From contig CAITOD010000513.1 of the NCBI GenBank assembly GCA_903893935.1, positions 1 through 22,701 of the forward strand: a stretch of DNA of 22,701 nucleotides. Reading direction: 5' to 3'. The stretch's first letter is position 1. Every line of letters begins with the position of its first letter. The position numbers were made by a program, and so were the translations under genes. The stretch is from an uncultured Sphingomonadales bacterium (GTDB lineage: Bacteria > Pseudomonadota > Alphaproteobacteria > Sphingomonadales > Sphingomonadaceae). Below the pieces are notes generated by a model. That model did no database searches and was not told the origin of the DNA. It saw only the letters and a list, made by a program, of their open reading frames with translations. This document shows, in pieces, positions 8,653-17,236 of the stretch.

Positions 8653-8670
8653 ATGACGCTCTTGTAACAC
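8653..8670 (-). promoter_or_regulatory. Weak PhoB-box-like direct repeat before the receptor operon
   Basis: Read on the minus strand the site is GTGTTAC-N4-GCGTCAT, compared with the CTGTCAT-N4-CTGTCAT layout of PhoB boxes (9 of 14 matches). It points toward the receptor gene, about 85 bp before its ATG, within the 170-bp gap shared with the divergent MATE gene. Alone it is weak; it gains weight from similar sites before the pit and ppk2 genes. Confidence 0.3.
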
Positions 8671-8738
8671 TGTCCCAAAGGGCAATCGGTGTTACGCGGG
8701 GCCTTGCATCGCGGCGGCGCACGGCCGATGCACCGCGC

Positions 8739-10085
8739 ATGGCAAGACATTCGCCCCGCCCCCTCACGCGCCGCGCCGTGATTGCGCAAGCGTGGCCGAT
8801 CATGGTCGGGCAGGCCTCGGTGCCATTGGTCGGGCTGGTCGATACCATGGTGATCGGGCGCAGTGGCACGGCATCGGCACTTGCCGGGGTGGCGCTGGGC
8901 GCGGCGGTGATCGACCTGGTGTTCTGGAGCTTCGGCTTTTTGCGCATGGGCATTTCAGGGCTGGTGGCGCAAGCCACGGGCGCGGGCGATCGCGACGAAA
9001 GCGATGCGCTGCTGGTGCGCGGGGTCATGCTCGGGCTGGCGATCGGCGCGGTGCTGTGGCTGCTGACCGGGCCGATCATGGCGGCGGGGTTTATCGCCCT
9101 GCCTTCGGGTGGCGCGGTGGCGGGGCCGGCGCGCGCCTTTGTGGCGGCGCGGTTTTACGGGGCACCTGCAAGTCTGGCGGGGTATGCCATCAATGGCTGG
9201 ATGATCGGGCGGCGGCAGACGCGGCTCGCGCTGGTGCTGCAACTGGTGATGAACGTGATCAACGTCGCGCTCGATGTCACGCTGGTGTGGCATTACGGTC
9301 TCGGCGCGCGCGGCGTGGGCCTCGGCACCGCGCTTGCCGAATGGGCGGCTTTGCTGGTCGGGCTGGCGCTGGCGCTCGGGCCCGGCGGAGCGCGGCCGCT
9401 GGCATTGATCCGGCGCACCGGCTTGGGCATCATCATGGCGCGCGACAAGCTGATGCGGCTGTTTGCGGTCAACCGCGACGTGATGATCCGCACGGTGGCG
9501 TTGCTGATCCTGTTCACCTGGTTTGCCAATGCCGGCGCGCGGCTGGGCGCGGTAACGCTGGCGGCCAACCACGTGCTGATGCAGTTCGTGGCGATCGGTG
9601 CATTCGTGCTCGATGCCTTTTCGCTGACCGCGGAGGAACGCGTCGGGCACGCCTTTGGCGCAGGCGAGCGGCGGCCGTTCGATCGCGCGCTTCGGCTGAC
9701 CGGCGAATTCGCGCTGGGCGGCGGGGCCTTGCTGGCGCTGCTGTTCGTGGTGGCGGGGCCGTGGGGCGTGGCCGCGATCACCACCGATGCGCATATCCGC
9801 GCGACCGCGCTCGCATTTTTGCCGTTTGCCGTGCTCGTGCCGCTGCTTGGCGCCCCGGCCTGGCTGCTCGACGGGGTGTTTATCGGCGCCACCGATGGCC
9901 GCGCCTTGCGCAACGCCGCGCTGCTCTCGACGCTCGCGTATCTTGCCTGCGACTATGCCTTGCGCCCGCTTGGCAACACCGGGGTGTGGCTGGCGCTGCT
10001 TTTGAGCTATGGCTTTCGCGCGGGCAATCTCGGCTGGCGGCTGCCTGCGCTGCGCGCTCGCCTTGCGTCGGCGCAACCCGCCTGA
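8739..10085 (+). CDS. MATE-family multidrug/toxin efflux protein (DinF-like)
   Basis: A 448-residue inner-membrane protein with about twelve hydrophobic segments arranged as two halves. The first half begins with IAQAWPIMVGQASVPLVGLVDTMVIGR, the typical MATE helix 1, followed by the GISGLVAQATGAGDRDE loop. The second half repeats the pattern (TLAANHVLMQFVAIGAFVLDAFSLTAEERVG). These features place it in the DinF-like branch, which exports cationic or other organic compounds by Na+ or H+ antiport; the substrate is unknown. The ATG at 8739 gives the normal family length. The frame is open from an ATG at 8631, but the extra 36 residues do not look like a MATE N terminus. No strong ribosome-binding site precedes 8739. 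argG follows 42 bp downstream on the same strand, so read-through into it is likely. Confidence 0.88.
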   Translation: MARHSPRPLTRRAVIAQAWPIMVGQASVPLVGLVDTMVIGRSGTASALAGVALGAAVIDLVFWSFGFLRMGISGLVAQATGAGDRDESDALLVRGVMLGLAIGAVLWLLTGPIMAAGFIALPSGGAVAGPARAFVAARFYGAPASLAGYAINGWMIGRRQTRLALVLQLVMNVINVALDVTLVWHYGLGARGVGLGTALAEWAALLVGLALALGPGGARPLALIRRTGLGIIMARDKLMRLFAVNRDVMIRTVALLILFTWFANAGARLGAVTLAANHVLMQFVAIGAFVLDAFSLTAEERVGHAFGAGERRPFDRALRLTGEFALGGGALLALLFVVAGPWGVAAITTDAHIRATALAFLPFAVLVPLLGAPAWLLDGVFIGATDGRALRNAALLSTLAYLACDYALRPLGNTGVWLALLLSYGFRAGNLGWRLPALRARLASAQPA

Positions 10086-10127
10086 TACCCGCGCGCGTTC
10101 AATCTTGCCGCACACCGGGAGTCGTCC

Positions 10128-11342
<1,215 letters not shown>

Positions 11343-11349
11343 CCCGGAG

Positions 11350-11455
11350 CCCTCCCCCTCAGGGGGAGGGTCGGGTGGGGGTGTCCGGCGATGCAGGGAC
11401 GCGCTGCCAATCTGGCGTCGCAAACCCCTCCCCAACCCCTCCCCTCAGGGGCGGG
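11350..11455. repeat. Inverted pair of GC-rich palindromes (REPIN-like) after argG
   Basis: The left unit is a 9-bp hairpin at 11350-11370 (CCCTCCCCC, loop TCA, GGGGGAGGG) followed by GGGTGGGGGTGT. The right unit at about 11421-11455 is its approximate reverse complement: ACCCCTCCCC, then CCCCTCCCC, loop TCA, GGGGCGGGG. Two related palindromes facing each other with a unique centre is the layout of REP doublets/REPINs. No RAYT-type transposase is in the window. Confidence 0.6.
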
Positions 11456-11460
11456 GCTTT
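11435..11460 (+). terminator. Possible rho-independent terminator for argG
   Basis: Stem CCCCTCCCC / GGGGCGGGG with loop TCA and one central mismatch, followed by CTTTT. It lies 93 bp after the argG stop and is at the same time the right half of the palindrome pair, so a mobile-type repeat may have been adopted as terminator. Confidence 0.5.
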
Positions 11461-11514
11461 TCAGGGGCGCGGATTGTCTCCATAATTTCAAAATTCCGTC
11501 AAACGCTTGCAAAG

Positions 11515-11566
11515 TTGTCCACCGGCATGATCGCAGCCTGTGGATAACTTCGCAAAATTATCCTTG
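11515..11566. promoter_or_regulatory. Cluster of DnaA-box-like sites
   Basis: A perfect DnaA box is at 11539-11547 on the minus strand (TTATCCACA). It is flanked by TTGTCCACC at 11515-11523 (two mismatches) and by a TTATCC core at 11558-11563. The surrounding bases from 11480 to 11570 are AT-richer than the neighbourhood. This could bind DnaA as a titration or regulatory site; it is too small and isolated to be called an origin. Confidence 0.35.
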
Positions 11567-12241
11567 AACGACTCGCGCTTCGAGCGCAGCTTTTGCTCAT
11601 CGAGGGGGCGAAATTCCGCCACACCGATCAGGCCAACACCCTGATCGCAAAGCGAAAAATCACCTTCGAACCGACTTGTTCAAGCCAATCCGTCACACAC
11701 GTCAGGCACGGGCACTTCGCGGCTGCCCGGGCATCGGCGAGGTGCACGGCGCGGGGCGGCGGTCGGGCCGGATGTCAACCGAACATCGACCATCGGGCCT
11801 GCGTGCAGTGCCAGGACGGGCGTGGAGCAATCCGCGCACGACCGGACAAGGCATCCCGATCAAGATGTGAAGCCTGGTATCCAATCCCTTTTTTCCGCGT
11901 CGCGCGGGAATTCGTCTGCTCGGGCCTCTGTCTGGCGGCCTGAAATGGAGCGGTGTCGCGCGACAAGCTTCGGCCTTAGCCACCGGCCAGGGGCACGGAA
12001 AAAAGGTTACATCCGCCGGCGCGGCGCGACGGAGCCCACTTGCGCAAGCAGGCGAGGCCACGCGCGCAAAACCCGGCAGCTCGTCTGGATGGCCTTTTCC
12101 TGCGGGGGAGTGTCCATCCGGCCGGTCGCAACCCGCCCGCCCCTCGTGGCTGGCAACGCGTGAAAGCGCGCTGGAACCGGTCGCAAGGCCGCCCAGGGGG
12201 AGCGGCCGCAAGGACGCCGGCGAGCAAGGGCGGATGACAGT

Positions 12242-12276
12242 GGGGGCCGGCGGCAACGCCGACCCCCATTTTGTTT
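12242..12276 (+). terminator. Terminator-like hairpin with no assigned gene
   Basis: An 11-bp stem with one mismatch (GGGGGCCGGCG / CGCCGACCCCC) and a GCAA tetraloop is followed by ATTTTGTTT. It is oriented for plus-strand transcription, yet no plus-strand protein gene lies within 900 bp upstream, so it may end a non-coding transcript. Confidence 0.5.
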
Positions 12277-12341
12277 CGGGCGCCTCTTCTTGCTGTCCGC
12301 AAAAAGGGCGGCGGGCCGGTTCGCCCCCCTCAGCTCTCATC

Positions 12342-12448
12342 CGTCATTCCCGCGAAGGCGGGAATCCAGAAGCGGCCTCTCGGCAATCCTCAATCCTTTG
12401 ACCTCGACGCAGTGCCGCAACTGGATTCCCGCCTTCGCGGGAATGACG
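12342..12448. repeat. 28-bp perfect inverted repeat pair (REPIN-like)
   Basis: Positions 12342-12369 and 12421-12448 are perfect reverse complements, separated by 51 bp. Each unit contains its own palindrome, TTCCCGC / GCGGGAA. The wording (GTCATTCCCGCG...GGGAATCCAG) is that of a common proteobacterial intergenic repeat. It lies 29 bp after the end of the sulfotransferase gene and may act as its 3' end structure. Confidence 0.75.
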
Positions 12449-12476
12449 AATGATTGTGACGGATGAGGTTGGCAGA

Positions 12477-14513
12477 TCAGGCGATCGCCAGTTCCGCCGG
12501 CACTTCGGGATAGGCCGTCTCGACCGCCCCGAGCGCCTCGCGCAGGGGACCGAGGAAGGGTTCGAACTGCCGCCAGTGGTCGACCCCGTCGGTGAAGATC
12601 GGCTGGCGCACTTGCTCGGAACTCGCGGTGCGCACCGCGCGGCGGTTGCGGTAGAACGCCAGGCATTCCTCTTCGAACGGCACGCCGACGTGATCGAGCA
12701 GGCGGCGCACTTCGCCTTCGGTATCGGCGACCATGCGCTCGTAAATCACCCGGTACACCGCGCCCGGCGCTTCGCGGTCGAACGCGGCCATTTGCGCGAC
12801 ATAAGCGCGGTAATAGCGCCCGATTTCCGCCAGATCATACGTAAACAGCTGGCCGCGCGCGAAAAACTGCTTCCAGCCGGAAAAGCAGCAGCCCATCGGA
12901 TGGCGCCGCGCGTCGATCACCGTGGCATTGGGCAGGATCAGCCGGATCAGCCCGGTGTACATCCAGTTGTTGGGCATCTTGTCGATAAAGCGCGCGCGGC
13001 CTTCCTTGCGGTGGACACGCGTGCGGTCGAGATATTCTTCGCCCAGCCGCTTGAGATCGGCCGGCGCGAGCGAGCGCACAACCTCGCTGAAGCTCGCAAA
13101 TTCGCCTTCTTCGACGCGTGAATGCAGCCGGTCGCCGATCATCATCATATCGGGCAGTTCCATCGTGCCTTCGATCGCGGAATGGCTCGACAGGATCTGT
13201 TCGACCAGTGTCGAGCCGGCGCGCGGCAAGCCGACAATGAAAATCGCATCGTTGGCCGCACAGCCTTGCCCGGCGCGGCTGGCGAGGAACGGCGCGGTGA
13301 ACAGCGTGGCGTGCTCGGCCGCGCCGCCAATGATCCGCGCTTCCTCGTAGTCGATTTCCTTGCGCCGCAAGGCATTGGCGCGCGCATAATGATCGAACGC
13401 GGTTTCCGCATCGCCGGCATCTTCGTAAGCCTTGCCCAGCGCGAAGTGCAGCTGGCTTGCCTGCTCGTCGTCTTCGGCGTTGCCCTCGACCGCCGTCATC
13501 GCCGCGACATCATCGGCATCGAGCCGCACCGTCTTCAGATTGGCGAGGCTCCACCATGCCTCGCCCAGCGCCGGGTCGCGCGCCAGCGCCTTGCGGTAGG
13601 CGGCGATCGCGTCGGCCTGGTTGCCGAGTGTCTTTTCGACATGGCCGAGGTTCAGCCAGACGCGCGGGCTATCGACCCCGCGCCCAACCAGTTCGCGGTA
13701 GATATCGGCAGCGTGGTCCTGTTCACCCAGCCGGACTTGCAGCGACGCCTTGAGCAGCGCGTGGCCGACATTGCCCGGTTCTTCGTCCACCAGCATGCTG
13801 GCATGCGCCAGCGCTTCGGCCACATCGGGGCCCATCTGCAGGATGCGCACCAGCAATTCGCGCGCCGCAGCAAACCCCGGCGCGATCGCCAGCGTGCGTT
13901 TGAGCCAGGCAACCGCCGGATCGAGCTGCGCCTGCCGCCACGCCACTTCGCCGCGCAGCCGCAGCGCGGCCGCGTCGCGCGGCATCTGCTGGATACGCGC
14001 ATCGAGCAGGGCCTCGGCCGCAGCAAAATCGCTATCATGCATCGCCAGCGCGGCTTTGACCAGCACCGGGTCGCGCGTCGCCGCTTCGACCGCTTTGGCA
14101 TCGGCGTCGCGCGCCTCGGCCTCGCGCCCGGCTTCGCGCCGCGCGCCCGCCAGCGCGTGCCAGGCGGGCAGCAAATCGGGCTTGAGCGCCACGGTGCGTT
14201 CGAGCGCCGCGATCGCGAGGCCGATTTCGCCGAGCCCGCCGTGCACCATCGCCAGTTCGAACGCGGTCATCGCCGAACGCGGCTGTTCGCGCGCCAGTTT
14301 CACCAGCAGCGCGCGCGCGGCGGGCAGATCACCCAGCGCGCGCAAGGCCTGCGCTTCGATCAGCACCGCCTGCGGATGGCCGGGCACCGCGCGCAGGATT
14401 TCGCGCGCCTGCCCCAGCGCCAGCCGCGGGTCGCGGCCGAGCATCGCGGCGGCATGGGCAAACGCGGCATCGAGCGAAACCGTGGCTTCGCCTGCCGCGT
14501 CTGGTCGTGCCAT
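12477..14513 (-). CDS. TPR-repeat protein with C-terminal sulfotransferase domain
   Basis: 678 residues with no signal peptide. Residues about 15-390 are helical tetratricopeptide-like repeats, with clear units near 47-80, 95-130, 285-318 and 353-386 (FALGKAYEDAGDAETAFDHYARAN). Residues about 422-640 are a sulfotransferase domain: the 5'-phosphosulfate-binding loop LPRAGSTLVEQILSSH begins at 429 and the 3'-phosphate-binding region RRHPMGCCFSGWK spans 536-548. It should transfer sulfate from PAPS to an unknown acceptor, perhaps a protein held by the TPRs. Start at 14513 is supported by GCAGGAG nine or so bases upstream. Such fusions are frequent in sphingomonads, often beside TonB-dependent receptors; here the nearest receptor is 4 kb away and the divergent neighbour is the amine dehydrogenase cluster. 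Acceptor unknown. Confidence 0.9.
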   Translation of the reverse strand: MARPDAAGEATVSLDAAFAHAAAMLGRDPRLALGQAREILRAVPGHPQAVLIEAQALRALGDLPAARALLVKLAREQPRSAMTAFELAMVHGGLGEIGLAIAALERTVALKPDLLPAWHALAGARREAGREAEARDADAKAVEAATRDPVLVKAALAMHDSDFAAAEALLDARIQQMPRDAAALRLRGEVAWRQAQLDPAVAWLKRTLAIAPGFAAARELLVRILQMGPDVAEALAHASMLVDEEPGNVGHALLKASLQVRLGEQDHAADIYRELVGRGVDSPRVWLNLGHVEKTLGNQADAIAAYRKALARDPALGEAWWSLANLKTVRLDADDVAAMTAVEGNAEDDEQASQLHFALGKAYEDAGDAETAFDHYARANALRRKEIDYEEARIIGGAAEHATLFTAPFLASRAGQGCAANDAIFIVGLPRAGSTLVEQILSSHSAIEGTMELPDMMMIGDRLHSRVEEGEFASFSEVVRSLAPADLKRLGEEYLDRTRVHRKEGRARFIDKMPNNWMYTGLIRLILPNATVIDARRHPMGCCFSGWKQFFARGQLFTYDLAEIGRYYRAYVAQMAAFDREAPGAVYRVIYERMVADTEGEVRRLLDHVGVPFEEECLAFYRNRRAVRTASSEQVRQPIFTDGVDHWRQFEPFLGPLREALGAVETAYPEVPAELAIA

Positions 14514-14757
14514 CGGGAATGCTCCTGCGTGTTGCGATAAAGTAAGGTTCCGCAGAGTCCTGCGACAGAAGCCTGGGCTTGTCGAGTCCCGTGGGGGTCA
14601 GCGACGCGACGTCCTCTTGGTGTAATGGCGCTTGACTAAAGCGGGCCGGTCGGCAAATCTTCGATCACAGATGACCGGTGGATCGGTCTGGCGCGCGATC
14701 GCCTTGGCTTGCGCTCCGAGTTCGCCGAAAGACCGTGTCCAAAGGGGGCCATTTACG
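14514..14757. promoter_or_regulatory. Divergent promoter region between sulfotransferase and amine dehydrogenase genes
   Basis: A 244-bp gap. It holds a small hairpin at 14551-14564 (CGCAG / CTGCG), a TTGACT at 14632 with AAATCT 17 bases later (a possible but weak sigma-70 pair toward the amine dehydrogenase genes), and an inverted CCGGTC / GACCGG pair at 14646-14651 and 14673-14678 just downstream. No transcriptional regulator is encoded next to it. Confidence 0.35.
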
Positions 14758-15981
14758 ATGAATTCCGCCGCGTCATCGCCGCTATCGGGTGCCAGCAGGT
14801 CGTTCGCGAGGAGTTTGGCCCGGGCGGCCGCGTTCGGGCTGGCAATGATCGTTGCAGCGCCGGCGATGGCCGGGCCCGCTTCGGTCGAGCCGGAGGAATC
14901 GATGCTCACCACGCTGCCTTCGCCAAAGCCCAGCTGGGTGTTCCTGCAGCGCGGGGTCGCTTTGCCGGGAACGACCGTATTTGACACATCGACCGGCAAA
15001 TATGTGGCGCAGATCGAAACCCCGATCCTTGGCGACCTGGCGATCGATCCGGCCGGCAAGCACTATTATGTCGCGGAAACGGTCTGGACGCGGCGCCTGC
15101 ACGGAACGCGGCAAAACTTCATTTCGGTCTACGATGCGCATACGCTGACGCTCGAAGGCGACATCGATATTCCGGGGCGCATTCTGGTCGGCAACCGCGA
15201 ACGCGACTTTGTCGTCAGCGATGATGGCAAAACGGCCTATGTCTATGACTTCAGCCCGATTTCGTCGATCAACGTGATCGATCTGGTCAAGCGCAAATTT
15301 GTCAAAAATGTCGAATTGCCCGGCTGCGCGGACCTGATCCCCAACCAGGGCGTGGGGGTTGTTTCGTTGTGTTCGGACGGATCGCTGGCCTCGGTCAATC
15401 TCACCGGGGACAAAGCCGATATCACCCGCACCGATCCGTTTTTCAACGCCACCGGCGACCCGGTGTTCGACGATGTGCAATTCGACCGGACCAAAGCCGA
15501 AGCGGTGATGCTGAGCTATTCGGGGCTGGTCTACACCGCCAAGCTGGGCGCCAAACCCGTGGTCAGCGCGCCGTTTTCGATCCAGGAAGCGGCCGGGCTG
15601 CGCAAGGGCGAGACCCGGCCGCTCGATCTCAACTGGTACCCGACCGGCCATCAGCCGAGTGCGCTGCACCGCGCTTCGGGGCATCTCTATGTCCTGATGC
15701 ACGCCGGCGAATTCTGGTCGCACAAGGACAATGCGACCGAGATCTGGGATCTCGACCTCGCCGCACGCAAAGTGGTCAAGCGGATCGCGGTTGATGGCGG
15801 CCCCAATGTCATCAATGTCACGCAGGAACCCGAGCCGAAGCTGGTGGTGCTGAGCGATGGCGACGGTGGCAACACGGGCTACGCTTTGCCGGGCACCGCG
15901 CAAGTGATCGATCCGGCCACCTGGACGGTCAAGTTCAATCTCCGGGATTCGGGCTCGGGCCTGATCCAGGTCATGCAGTAA
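14758..15981 (+). CDS. mauB: TTQ amine dehydrogenase, large (beta-propeller) subunit
   Basis: 407 residues. The ATG at 14758 has AAAGGGGG about ten bases upstream and starts a signal peptide (about residues 1-39, cut near AMA before GP); the frame is open further upstream from a TTG at 14632. The mature part is a seven-bladed propeller like the MauB/AauB large subunits. Shared landmarks are VVSDDGKTAYVYDFSPISSI and the family's conserved disulfide pair, Cys190 (ELPGC) and Cys205 (SLCSDGSL). Later come the HLYVLMHAGEFWSHKDNATE block and INVTQEPEPKLVVLS. The large subunit holds the light chain and forms the substrate channel of the periplasmic enzyme that oxidises primary amines to aldehydes and ammonia. 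Gene order B-E-D-A is as in mau and aau clusters. The light chain looks closer to the aromatic amine dehydrogenase type, so aauB may be the better name. Confidence 0.9.
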   Translation: MNSAASSPLSGASRSFARSLARAAAFGLAMIVAAPAMAGPASVEPEESMLTTLPSPKPSWVFLQRGVALPGTTVFDTSTGKYVAQIETPILGDLAIDPAGKHYYVAETVWTRRLHGTRQNFISVYDAHTLTLEGDIDIPGRILVGNRERDFVVSDDGKTAYVYDFSPISSINVIDLVKRKFVKNVELPGCADLIPNQGVGVVSLCSDGSLASVNLTGDKADITRTDPFFNATGDPVFDDVQFDRTKAEAVMLSYSGLVYTAKLGAKPVVSAPFSIQEAAGLRKGETRPLDLNWYPTGHQPSALHRASGHLYVLMHAGEFWSHKDNATEIWDLDLAARKVVKRIAVDGGPNVINVTQEPEPKLVVLSDGDGGNTGYALPGTAQVIDPATWTVKFNLRDSGSGLIQVMQ

Positions 15982-15992
15982 GCCTGCGCGTC

Positions 15993-16544
15993 GTGGCCCC
16001 CATCCTTGTTGTGACCGGTTTGACAGGTGCAATCGGCACGGGGCTGGTGTTTGTCGACGCGGGCCTTGCCAAACTGCGCCATCGCAGCGTGGTGCCGGGT
16101 GTCGTGGCCAATTACCGGCTGCTCCCCGATGCGCTGGTGGCGCCGGTCGCTGCGGGCCTGCCCGTGGCGGAACTCGGGCTGGGGCTGGGCCTGATCGCAG
16201 GCGTGTTTGTCGGCGGGCCGTTGCGCCTGCTCGGGGTGCTGGCCGCTGCACTGCTGGTGGTGTTTGCCGCGGCGATGGCGGTCAACATCCGGCGCGGGCG
16301 CCGGTCGATCGATTGCGGATGCGGGCGGTCGCACTTGCGGCAGACGCTGGGCTGGGGCCTCGTCAGCCGCAATCTGGCGCTGGCCGGGCTCGTCACGCTC
16401 GCGGCGGCGCCGCGCGCGGCCTACACTGCACCGGTTGACGTTGCGCTGGCGGTGATTGCGGGGATCACGCTGTTTGGCCTGTATCTGCTGTTCAATGCGC
16501 TTGCGGCGCTCGCTGCATCGCCGCTGGCGCAGGCACGGAGATAG
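15993..16544 (+). CDS. mauE: MauE-like integral membrane protein for light-chain maturation
   Basis: 183 residues with about four to five hydrophobic segments, beginning with the DoxX/MauE-like helix containing GLVFVDAGLAKLRHR. A CGC motif (Cys108, Cys110) follows a short basic loop (RRGRRSIDCGCG), as in MauE proteins. In methylamine dehydrogenase systems MauE and MauD are both needed for light-chain accumulation, presumably by moving thiol/disulfide equivalents for its six disulfides. The start is a GTG at 15993, eleven bases after the large-subunit stop; no ATG is available that keeps the first helix, and the ribosome-binding site is weak, which suggests translational coupling. The stop lies eight bases before mauD. 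Confidence 0.88.
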   Translation: MAPILVVTGLTGAIGTGLVFVDAGLAKLRHRSVVPGVVANYRLLPDALVAPVAAGLPVAELGLGLGLIAGVFVGGPLRLLGVLAAALLVVFAAAMAVNIRRGRRSIDCGCGRSHLRQTLGWGLVSRNLALAGLVTLAAAPRAAYTAPVDVALAVIAGITLFGLYLLFNALAALAASPLAQARR

Positions 16545-16552
16545 GGTTTGTC

Positions 16553-17155
16553 ATGCTGACCGCACTGGTCATTTCCGCGATTTTTGGCTGGGTCGTCACG
16601 CTTGCGCTGATCGTGGCGCTGCTTGCGCTCGCGCGCCAGGTTGGCGTGCTGCATATGCGCGTCGCCCCGGCGGGCGCGCTGACCACCTCGGGCGGGCCTT
16701 CGGTCGGCGCAAAGGCGCCGGTTATCGCGGCGAGGATGCTCGATGGCACGGTTACCAGCGTGGGGGGCGCAGCGCCCGGTGCAGCGCTGCGGCTGCTGAT
16801 GTTCGTTTCCGCCACATGCCCTTTGTGCAAGAACCTGATCCCGGTGGCCAAGAGCTTTGCGCGCGACGAACGCGTGCAACTGGTGTTTGTGGGCGATGAC
16901 CAGCCCGAAACGCAGCGCGCGATGATCGAACGCCACGGGCTCGGTGGATATACCTTCATCAACGGGCCCGATGTCGGCCAGGCCTTCGAAGTGGGCAAGC
17001 TGCCGTTTGCCGTGCTGCTCGATGCCGATGGCGTGATCCTGTCCAAAGGGCTGGTCAACAGCCGCGAACATCTCGAAAGCCTGATCGTGGCGCACGAAAT
17101 GGGTGTGCATTCGGTGCAGGATTATATCGAAAGCCTCAAACCGGAGCTGGCTTGA
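16553..17155 (+). CDS. mauD: MauD-like thioredoxin-fold protein, membrane anchored
   Basis: 200 residues. An N-terminal hydrophobic anchor (about residues 4-27) is followed by a periplasmic thioredoxin-like domain with the redox motif CPLC at 89-92 (FVSATCPLCKNL) and the cis-proline region KLPFAVLLDADG. MauD is thought to introduce or isomerise disulfides in the cysteine-rich light chain, working with MauE. The ATG at 16553 comes eight bases after the mauE stop. It matches the family in size and in the long linker before the domain. The light chain gene starts 81 bp downstream. Confidence 0.92.
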   Translation: MLTALVISAIFGWVVTLALIVALLALARQVGVLHMRVAPAGALTTSGGPSVGAKAPVIAARMLDGTVTSVGGAAPGAALRLLMFVSATCPLCKNLIPVAKSFARDERVQLVFVGDDQPETQRAMIERHGLGGYTFINGPDVGQAFEVGKLPFAVLLDADGVILSKGLVNSREHLESLIVAHEMGVHSVQDYIESLKPELA

Positions 17156-17236
17156 TCGGGCAGCTTCACAACATGCTTGTTTTCAATCATTATAACTGGC
17201 GCGGTTTGTGCCCACCGACCGGATAGCGGGGGATTT

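Larger units (their letters stand above)
11343..12476. other. 1.1-kb intergenic stretch without a convincing gene
   Basis: The reading frames here (for example 11593-11943, 11822-12163, and 11702-12340 on the minus strand) overlap one another, are Arg/Pro/Ser-rich and lack recognisable domains or ribosome-binding sites, so none is called. The stretch contains a pair of inverted GC-rich palindromes (11350-11455), an AT-richer segment with DnaA-box-like sites (11515-11566), a strongly structured GC-rich block (about 11700-12280) ending in a terminator-like hairpin, and a second inverted repeat pair (12342-12448). No motif of tmRNA, RNase P RNA, SRP RNA, tRNA or a common riboswitch was found in it. 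Confidence 0.6.

Noticed and set aside
11515..11566. Chromosomal replication origin.
   Set aside because: Only one perfect DnaA box, no extended AT-rich unwinding region and none of the usual neighbouring genes.
11500..12280. Two-piece tmRNA, RNase P RNA, 6S RNA or a cobalamin riboswitch in the gene-free block.
   Set aside because: I looked for the TTCGA-loop acceptor, a plausible tag peptide, the GAGGAAAGTCC core and the B12-box on both strands and found none.
11676..12340. Several open frames of 60-212 codons on both strands in the intergenic stretch.
   Set aside because: They overlap each other, have Arg/Pro/Ser-rich products, no ribosome-binding site and no recognisable domain; stop-poor GC-rich sequence explains them.
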